The translations under genes were made by a program, and so were the position numbers. Shown here piece after piece: positions 55,501 through 64,000 of a stretch of DNA of 64,000 bases (positions are counted from its first letter, which is position 1; every line of letters starts with the position of its first letter). Below the pieces are notes generated by a model. That model had not been told where the DNA came from. It ran no database searches and was given only the letters and a program-made list of their open reading frames with translations. This DNA is from Scolanthus callimorphus (Eukaryota > Cnidaria > Anthozoa > Actiniaria > Edwardsiidae), in contig JAWWUD010000062.1 in assembly GCA_033964015.1 (NCBI GenBank), positions 730,001 to 794,000 on the forward strand, in the 5' to 3' direction.

Positions 55501-56111
55501 GAACTTGGCTGAAAAAAATTACATGTAACAAGAGCCTTATTGCACAATGATCCAGATGACCTGTCATAGAACACCTTTGAGAACAACCCCACAGTTTTTC
55601 AAGACTGTTAGCAGTCTTGAATTGACTTGGGGAGGTCCTTGGCAGTTCTCCTTGCCAATTAAAGTATGCAAGGGGATTATTAAACTCCCCTATAATAATC
55701 TCCTGGTCATAATGTGGGGTCTTTTCAGGGGATTAGTCGATTTATTCCACTGAAAGAGACAAAGGAAACTGGGCCAAAGGAAAAAAAAAAAGTTGAATTA
55801 TTTTTTGTTACCCATCACCCCAAATAAATCAGCCATAACCTAAAACTAAAACAGGTAATTGGATTGCTTCCTCAGTGGCACTGATGGTAGAAGGCTGATT
55901 ATGGATACCATGAAAATGATGGAGCTCCATTTTGTTGCAGAAAAATATTGAAAGGTAAATTTTCTAACAACATTGTAATAACCTGCTGGAACATCCCAAA
56001 CTTGCTAATATGCATAAGACTTAGAGACCAGAACCATTATGATCGCTGTGGAATGGCTGATGACATTGTTTTGGCATGTTTTTTTCTCAAATACTGTAAA
56101 AATACTGAACC
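52545..56111. other. Intergenic
   Basis: AT-rich; contains the 54825 hairpin and an inverted pair at about 54930-55075 (AGCATAACTTTCTATGACTT / AAGCCATAGAAAGTTGTGCT). No gene recognised. Confidence 0.45.
54825..54854. repeat. 30-bp hairpin
   Basis: GGGCAGCTCTA, loop TTAATTAT, TAGAGCTGCCC: 11-bp perfect stem. Probably the fused ends of a MITE. Confidence 0.4.
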
Positions 56112-56370
56112 TATAGCTGAATGTGATTGTAGAATGGGTACCAATAGTGTTTTTCCACTGTGATGTGACAAGGACAAGTGTGTGCAGTAGGACCTTATAG
56201 TCTGCTGTGTTTAGTCTGGTATTACAGAATTGAACCCATAGTTAAATTATAATATGGCTGTAGAATGGGTAAATGTATCTTTACAGTTACATTACAAGGG
56301 AGTCTGTTGTTTCATATTCCAGTGTTGAACTCGTACATGTAGATGAACATGGCTGTAGAATGGGTACTAG
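56112..56370. repeat. Degenerate outlying copies of the 119-bp satellite
   Basis: About two and a half diverged units (TAGAATGGGTACC, GACAAGTGTGTGCAGTAGGACC, TAGTCTGGTATTACAG) 1.5 kb before the main array, separated from it by the 56.5-57.1 kb transposon. Confidence 0.6.
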
Positions 56371-56525
56371 CCATGTGCACAGAGTTGGTGCCCAATTCAG
56401 AGGCAACATTTTTTTTTTTTTTAATGGAAGAACATGAAATAAATTGTTGGTGGTACAAAGAAAAGCGCCTGTCAAATTAAATGCACATGAACTGAAATTC
56501 TCAACTATATAAACATTATGTACTA

Positions 56526-57071
56526 CAGTCGAAGCTCTCGTAAGCGACCACCTCGGGAACTGAAAATTGCGGCCGTTAACGGAGCTGGTCGCCTATGAGA
56601 ACGGCTCTCGTATGCGACCACCAAGTGGCTTCCTACTAGAAAAATAGGTGTTGGTCGCTTACGAGAGCTTAGTAGTACAATAAATCTAGAAAATATAATG
56701 TGATACTAATGCTTAAAATAGTTTAATTTATTTTTCCGACTTTAATCAAGAATACTAGATAACCACAAATGTAGATAGAAAATAGCATTTCACCGGTGCA
56801 TCTTGTATCAGTTTAGATATTTATGAGGTGATGACTGATGTTTTAAAGACAAAAAGTATTGTGGTCGTTACGAGAGCTTAAAAACAATAGAAAATCTCTG
56901 CTGGTGATTTGAAATTGTGGTCGCTAACGGAGCTGGTCGCATTGATAAGGTGGTCGCTTATGAGAGCTTGAAATAACAGAGTTTATGTAACATTTCAAAC
57001 AGGTTTTCGGGAAAATGGTCGTTATGGGAGCTGGTCGCTTACTAGAGTGGTCGCACGGAGAGCTTCGGCTG
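56526..57071. mobile_element. CAGTCGAAGC-type transposon, TA target duplication
   Basis: Ends CAGTCGAAGCTCTC and its complement GAGAGCTTCGGCTG, bordered by TA. Inside are at least six scattered copies of GTGGTCGCTTACGAGAGCTT-like words, denser near the ends. No coding capacity. Confidence 0.55.
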
Positions 57072-57879
57072 TATTTGTTAATCCTAGTTCATTATATTTT
57101 GTAAAATATAGCGTGAGACCAATGTCCACTTTAAGCTTACGGTGAAACATACACAAAAAATATATATCCCCCATAATATTGGCTTGATTAAAGTGAGTGT
57201 ACCTTTGCGCGAGGGATGTCAAATTTTCGCGAAAAAAGTCACTACAAGGACCATTTATATATTGTTTTAAAGCTTGTGGAACAGCCTTTCTTACTAAGTG
57301 GTATATTTATATGCTTTGATGGATCGTTTTCGTCGTTTTGTGCTTCAAAGGAAAAGTACCAATTTTTGCTTTTTTAAAGCTCCTGCCACTTCCAGTTAAT
57401 GTTAAAAGCTCCAGATTTCCGCAAAATGTATTCCTTAGAGGGCGATCTAAAAAAGGTGTGCAGGATTATTGATATTTTACATATTTGCGGAAATATCACG
57501 TAACACAGGTTGAAAATCAATATTTTTGGCAATGCTAACACAAAAATTAACATAAAATATGTTTTGAAAGGAAAATCAAAAATCCCACACACCCTTTTTT
57601 AGATCACCTTCTAAAGAATAGATTTTGCTTAAATTTGGAGCTGTGCAATTTAATTGGAAGAAGCTGGTACTTTTTCAAGAAAGTCGGTACTTTTTTCTTT
57701 AGAGCTAAACAAATATATGATAATGTACAAGATAATGAAAACAAGATTATTCATCAGATAACACAACCTTTTAGCCTTATAATGATATCTGAACGATATT
57801 TGTGGTGTAAATTGTGATGTGATACACATTTTTTCCCCGCGACACCCTTCAAGGGTATACTCATACCTTAAGTACCAAT

Positions 57880-60800
57880 AGTACCTTACAGTCCGCTCTC
57901 TGTAGTCTGGTATTTCAGTGTTGAACTCGTAGCTGAATATGGCCGCTGTAGAATGCATAAGTCTTTCCCTACAGTGACATTACAAGGACCGGTGTGTGCA
58001 ATAATACCCTATAGTCTGCTGTATGTAGTCTGGTATTTCAGTGTTGAAATCCTAGCTGAATATGACTGTACAATGCATAAGTTTTTCCCTACAGTGACGT
58101 TACAAGGACCAGTGTGTGCAATAGGATCCTATAATCCGCTTTCTTGTAGTATGGTATTTCATTGTTGAACTTATAGCTGATTATGACTGTAGAATGCATA
58201 AGTGTTTCCCTCCAATGATGTTACAAGGACCAGTGTGTGAGATAGGACCCTATAGCCTGCTGTCTTGTAGTCTGGTATTTCATTGTTGAACTCATAGCTG
58301 AATATGACCATAGAATGCATAGTGTTTCCCTACAGTGAGGTTACAAGGACCAGTGTGTGCAATAATACCCTATAGTCCGCTCTCTGTAGTCTGGTATTTC
58401 AGTGTTTAACTCATAGCTGAATATGACTGTAGAATTGTAAGTGTTTCTCTACACTGACGTTACAAGGACCGGTGTGTGCAATAGTACCCTATAGTCTGCT
58501 CTCTGTAGTCTGCTATTTCAGTGTTGAACTCATAGCTGAATATGACTGTAGAATACATAACTGTTTCACTACACTGACGTTGCAAGGACCGGTGTGTGCA
58601 ATAGCACCATAGTCCGCTGTTTGTAGTCTGGTATTTCATTGTTGATTTCATAGATGAATATAACTGTAGAACTGTAAGTGTTTCTGTACAGTTTCTGCTC
58701 TCTGTAGTCTGGTATTTCAGTGTTGAAATCCTAGCCTAATTTGACTGTAGAATGCATAAGTTTTTCCCTACAGTGACGTTACAAGGACCAGTGTGTGCAA
58801 TAGGATCCTATAGTCCGCTCTCTGTAGTCTGGTATTTCAGTGTTGAACTCATAGCTGAATATGACTGTAGAATACATAACTGTTTCACTACTGTGACGTT
58901 ACAATGACCAGTGTGTGTGCAATAGGACCCTACAGTCCGCTCTCAGTAGTCTGGTATTTCAGTGTTAAACTCATAGCTGAATATGGCTGTAGTATGCATA
59001 AGTGTTTCCCTATAGTGACGTTACAAGGACCAGTGTGTGCAATAGTACCCCATAATTCGCTCTCTGTAGTCTGGTATTTCAGTGTTGAACTCATAGGTAG
59101 CTGAATATGACTGTAGAACTGTAAGTGTTTCTGTACAGTGACGTTACAAGGACCAGTGTGTGGAATAGGACCCTATAGTCCGCTCTCTGTAGTCTGGTAT
59201 TTCAGTGTTAAACTCATAGCTGAATATGACTGTAGAATTGTAAGTGTTTCCCTACAGTGACGTTACAAGGACCAGTGTGTGGAATAGGACCCTATAGTCT
59301 GCTCTCTGTAGTCTGGTATTTCAGTGTTGAACTCATAGCTGAATATGACTGTAGAACTGTAAGTGTTTCCCTACAGTGACATTACAAGGACCAGTGTGTG
59401 CAATAGGACCCTATAGTCTGGTATTTCATTGTTGAACTCATAGCTGAATATGACTGTAGAACTGTAAGTGTTTCTGTGCACTGACGTTACAAGGACCAGT
59501 GTGTGCAATAATACCCTATAGTCTGCTCTCTGTAGTCTGGTATTTCAGTGTTTAACTCATAGCTGAATATGACTGTAGAATGTATAAGTGTTTCCCTACA
59601 GTGACGTTACAAGGACCGGTGTGTGCAATAGTACCCTATAGTCTGCTTTCTGTAGTCTGGTATTTCAGTGTTGAACTCATAGCTGAATATGGCTGTAGAA
59701 TGCATAAGTGTTTCTGTACAGTGACGTTACAAGGACCAGTGTGTACAATAGGACGCTATAGTCTGCTCTCTGTAGTCTGGTATTTCAGTGTTAAACTCAT
59801 AGCTGAATATGACTGTAGAATGCATAAGTGTTTCTGTACAGTGACGTTATAAGGACCAGCGTGTGGAATAGGACCCTATAGTCTGCTCTCTGTAGTCTGG
59901 TATTTCAGTGTTGAACTCATAGCTCAATATGACTGTAGAACTGTAAGTGTTTCTGTACAGTGACGTTACAAGGACCAGTGTGTGCAATAGGACCCTATAG
60001 TCCGCTCTCTGTAGTCTGGTATTTCAGTGTTGAACTCATAGCTGAATATGACTGTAGAATTGTAAGTGTTTCCCTACAGTGACGTTACAAGGACCAGTGT
60101 GTGGAATAGGACCCTATAGTCTGCTCTCTGTAGTCTGGTATTTCAGTGTTAAACTCATAGCTGAATATGACTGTAGAACTGTAAGTGTTTCCCTACAGTG
60201 ACGTTACAAGGACCAGTGTGTGCAATAGGACCCTATAGTCTGCTCTCTGTAGTCTGGTATTTCATTGTTGAACTCATAGCTGAATATGACTGTAGAATTG
60301 TAAGTGTTTCCCTACAGTGACGTTAAAAGGACCAGTGTGTGGAATAGGACCCTATAGTCTGCTCTCTGTAGTCTGGTATTTCAGTGTTAAACTCATAGCT
60401 GAATATGACTGTAGAACTGTAAGCTGACGTTACAAGGACCAGTGTGTGCAATAATACCCTATAGTCCGCTCTCTGTAGTCTGGTATTTCAGTGTTTAACT
60501 CATAGCTGAATATGACTGTAGAATGCATAAGTGTTTCCCTACAGTGACGTTACAAGGACCGGTGTGTGCAATAGTACCCTATAGTCTGCTTTCTGTAGTC
60601 TGCTATTTCAGTGTTGAACTCATAGGTGAATATGACTGTAGAATGCATAAGTGTTTCTGTACAGTGACGTTACAAGGACCAGTGTGTGCAATAGGACCCC
60701 ATAGTCTGCTCTCTGTAGTCTGGTATTTCAGTGTTGAACTCATAGCTGAATATGACTGTAGAACTGTAAGTGTTTCCCTACAGTGACGTTACAAGGACCA

Positions 60801-61377
60801 GTGTGTGCAATAGGACCCTATAGTCCGCTCTCTGTAGTCTGGTATTTCATTGTTGAACTCATAGCTGAATATGACTGTAGAATTGTAAGTGTTTCCCTAC
60901 AGTGACGTTACAAGGACCAGTGTGTGGAATAGGACCCTATAGTCTGCTCTCTGTAGTCTGGTATTTCAGTGTTAAACTCATAGCTGAATATGACTGTAGA
61001 ACTGTAAGTGTTTCCCTACAGTGACGTTACAAGGACCAGTGTGTGCAATAGGACCCTATAGTCTGCTCTCTGTAGTCTGGCATTTCAGTGTTAATCTCAT
61101 AGCTGAATATGACTGTAGAATTGTAAGTGTTTCCCTACAGTGACGTTACAAGGACCAGTGTGTGGAATAGGACCCTATAGTCTGCTCTCTGTAGTCTGGT
61201 ATTTCAGTGTTGAACTCATAGCTGAATATGACTGTAGAACTGTAAGTGTTTCCCTACAGTGACATTACAAGGACCAGTGTGTGCAATAGGACCCTATAGT
61301 CTGGTATTTCATTGTTGAACTCATAGCTGAATATGACTGTAGAACTGTAAGTGTTTCTGTGCACTGACGTTACAACC
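57880..61377. repeat. ~119-bp satellite, about 28 copies, with higher-order structure
   Basis: The unit contains CAGTGACGTTACAAGGACCA, GTGTGTGCAATAGGACCC, TATAGTCTGCTCTCTGTAGT and GAACTCATAGCTGAATATGA. Counting the GTGTGTG(C/G)AATA word gives about 28 copies at 109-122 bp spacing, with one clearly deleted unit near 58700. From about 59.8 kb GTGTGTGC and GTGTGTGG units mostly alternate. Small open frames in it are by-products of the repeat. Confidence 0.85.
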
Positions 61378-61810
61378 CAGGTGGAAATCTTATTAAGATT
61401 CTTATAAGATCTTATTAAGAATCTTAATAAGAATCTTAATAAGAATCTTAATAAGAATCTTAACAAAAAATCTTATAAGATTCTTATAAGATTCTTGTAA
61501 GAATCTTGTAAGAATCTTATAAGAATCTTATAAGAATCTTATAAGAATCTTATAAGAATCTAAATAATCTTATAAGATCTTATAAGATCTGGCAAAATTC
61601 TTACAGGATTTTCCAGATTCTTATAAGAATATTGTAAGCATCTTATAAGATCGTTACAATCTTATAAGATCTTAAAATGTTTCTTATAAGATCTTATAAG
61701 AATCTTAAAAGATCTGGCCAAATTCTTATAGGATTTTCCATATTCTTATAAGAATCTTATTAAGAATCATACATTTTCTTATAAGATCTTATAAGATTCT
61801 TAAATGAATT
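61378..61810. repeat. AATCTTATAAG array
   Basis: About 430 bp made almost entirely of AATCTTATAAG / AATCTTAATAAG-type 11-12-mers, a self-complementary word, with repeated GGCAAAATTCTTA(C/T)AGGATTTTCC interruptions. It abuts the satellite, which stops in mid-unit at GACGTTACAA. Confidence 0.75.
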
Positions 61811-61827
61811 CTGGCAAAATTGTTGTA

Positions 61828-62252
61828 GGCCGTTATCACACAAAATTGATTAATAATATTCAATAATGATCAGAAAATGAAATCCAGTTTTCAATTCTTC
61901 ACATCCGTATAAGTAAAATTGCAAAGTTTCAAAAGAATTACTTGAAAACTGGCTGAGGTATGAATTTTCAAAACTTCGTATTCTGGCTTACTTTTTAGAA
62001 AGAATTGCATAGGCAAATACGTCAAGTCGAGGATGCCCGTTCCCGTCTAGCTCCTTTCGATGTATTTTCCCATACATTTCTTGCAAAAAAATAAGCCAGA
62101 ATACAAAGTTTTGAAAATTCATATCTCAGTCAGAATTCAAGTCTTCACCAAACTTTGCAATTTTACTAATAATGGATGTGTAGACTCGAATACTGGATTT
62201 CATTTTCTGATAACTATTGAATATTATTAATCAATTTTGCATGATAACGGCC
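61828..62252. mobile_element. Foldback element with ~190-bp arms
   Basis: GGCCGTTATCA...CAAAATTGATTAATAATATT at the left; AATATTATTAATCAATTTTG...TGATAACGGCC at the right. Arms continue through GAAAATGAAATCCAG and AAACTTTGCAATTTTAC (complement). Confidence 0.6.
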
Positions 62253-63798
62253 TTAGTAAGAATCAACAATGACTTGATTTTTTTTAAAATATATATGGGG
62301 ATAATATTACAGTTGTGGAAACAATTGAAACATTTTCACCATCCATACAATCAGATATGAGAAATTCAATCACAAACCAAAAAAGTATTTCAGCCGTATT
62401 CCAGCCAGCCTTCAAATCTTGCACTGAATTTACCTAAAACATTGTCTTTTATTTTCTGGTAGCACATGGTACTACTATTATACAATTGTTGTTCTTTTTC
62501 ACGTGAATGATCTAACAGAATTGATGAGTTGTTTTCTAGATTTATACTACAGTACAGCTCCATCTTCAAACATCACTGCTTGTAGTTTAAGCCGGGGGAG
62601 GGGGGATTGAAATCGGCGATCTGGTATTTTTTAGGGGTTCGAAAATAAAAAAAATGGTATGGTAAGAAAAAATAGGTATTTTTAGGGGGTTCTCACGCAA
62701 ATAAGATAGTGCATTTAAAAGTCAAGAGGATACAATCGATGTATATCAAATAAACGGCCAGAATAAAACTCAGTCTGTCAAAATGTTGGTATTTTTTAGG
62801 GTTATTTCTTAGGGTGGAAATTTTTTCCGAAGACCATACTTGGGTCAAAATTCGAGTTTCCTGACAGTCACCCCTGGCAGTTTAAGCCAGATTCTCAAAT
62901 GCTTCGACAGAGTCCATGTCACTTTCTTGTGACAGTTGAGGGAGTGACTACCTAGTCTGTTGTTGTATGGTCTGGAAATCAGGCTAGCCTGTAGTTGGTG
63001 AATAAGGATCATTAAAGGATCGACAAAGTTCACTACCAGCAAATTGTCAATCAGCATCTTGCAAGTCATCATACAAATTTCACATGATATCCAGACCAGT
63101 AGTTTTATTTATACCTTTTTTACATTTTGTAAAGCTTTAAATCATTTGAATAAAATACAGAAAGAGTGGTGGAAGTGCATTAAAAAGTGACAAAAAATAG
63201 TAATGTATAATGCAGTTATTTGATAAGCTGGTCAATATTTTTGATGGTGCAGCCATAACCCAACCACAGGTCTTTTTTGGACGTGGTTGGTATATTGTTG
63301 TTAAAACATAAAACATTAATGGTATTCGCATAATGGATGATTCCAGCTATAAGCACATACAGCAGCATGCCCATTCATTTTAGCTGGAATCATGCCCATT
63401 TCTGTCTGCTATTTTTGAACAAGATAACCCCCCACACCCCTGGCTGCAAAAAAAGGGCAGTTATAATGGTCGGATTTGGTAGCTGGTGCCATTCAAAAAT
63501 TTTAATCAGCTCATTGCAAACTACAGTTGTGCTAATTTTGTGCATTATTTTGCACAATTTTCCCTTGCTTCAAGGAATGGCAAGGTGACACAATCTTAAT
63601 GCAAAAAGAAGTCGGCTCACAGGCATTTGGGCGACAAAAATTTTGGCTCTCTAACTTTAACTGATCAAAAATAAAGTAGGATCAAACGTGAAGTTGTGCG
63701 CCGAATAGCAAATATGAATAAAGATTACTTAATGATCAATGTTTCTTTTTTATAATAACGAAATATATTTATGCTCACAATTGTTTTGCATGTGTGTG
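62253..63798. other. Intergenic
   Basis: Contains a GGGGGAGGGGGG block at about 62590 followed by GGTATTTTTTAGGGG words; otherwise nothing recognised. Confidence 0.45.
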
Positions 63799-63928
63799 TA
63801 CTGTAATAAATACAGAGATGACTTCACAGAATGTCATGAGAAAAAAAAGTATGCAACGAGACGCAGTTGAGTTGCTTGACTGTTGTTCATGACATTCTGT
63901 GACGTCTTCTGTGTATCTAATTACAGTA
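63799..63928. mobile_element. Foldback MITE with ~43-bp arms
   Basis: TACTGTAATAAATACAGAGA then TGACTTCACAGAATGTCATGA pairs with TCATGACATTCTGTGACGTC and TTACAGTA at the right. Confidence 0.55.
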
Positions 63929-64000
63929 CATATACAAAAAAAACGAGCTATTTGCTTTATACAACAACAAAAGCGATTCTAAAGATGAAATGAGCTCAAA

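Noticed and set aside
59580..60786. Small ORFs of type C-F-P-T-V-T-L-Q-G-P-V-C-A-I
   Set aside because: They are translations of the satellite unit, open by chance in one frame.
57880..61377. CRISPR array
   Set aside because: Units of about 119 bp are contiguous with no distinct spacers, in a eukaryotic context.

Overview
The window is eukaryotic: genes are split by GT-AG introns, it is AT-rich, and it is crowded with short inverted-repeat transposons, minisatellites and one large satellite. The mix (foldback MITEs, KMT5A-like SET gene, recombinase-like multi-exon gene) suggests an anthozoan cnidarian such as a stony coral. That is an inference from style, not from a species marker. No rRNA, convincing tRNA, CRISPR or prokaryotic operon was found.

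Three gene-like structures are supported, all on the minus strand. (1) 21849 down to 10908: six exons whose phases agree at every junction and that read 662 codons to a stop. They encode a C2H2-like finger, a C2HC-like finger, a tyrosine-recombinase-like core (R, HLGH, Y), three tiny tandem-duplicated exons carrying a basic APKR motif, and a C-terminal W-T-K-E-E domain. (2) 37245 down to 28490: thirteen Ser/Gly/Ala-rich exons, all phase 1 at both ends, made by repeated tandem duplication and followed by two acidic exons. Four of the thirteen each lack exactly one base. This array lies directly upstream of gene 1 on the same strand and may be its 5' part, but the link is not closed: one exon is missing and the phases show it. 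(3) 47160 down to 45917: four exons of an intact KMT5A-like SET domain, with a 217-bp unit repeated three times upstream (48213-48870), each copy holding the same splice-donor-bearing exon-like segment.

Layout: 1-10.9 kb, intergenic with MITEs, foldbacks and G/C homopolymers. 10.9-21.9 kb, recombinase-like gene; its long introns hold a nested LINE-in-MITE, a Mutator-like element and paired foldbacks. 21.9-28.5 kb, palindrome cluster, dispersed repeats and a CpG-dense patch. 28.5-37.2 kb, the repeated-exon gene. 37.3-42.8 kb, a minisatellite-bearing inverted-repeat element and a 250-bp inverted repeat 3 kb apart. 43-49 kb, SET gene and triplicated upstream unit. 49-56 kb, nested inverted-repeat elements. 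56-61.4 kb, a degenerate then homogeneous ~119-bp satellite with higher-order structure. 61.4-61.8 kb, an AATCTTATAAG array. 61.8-64 kb, foldback elements.
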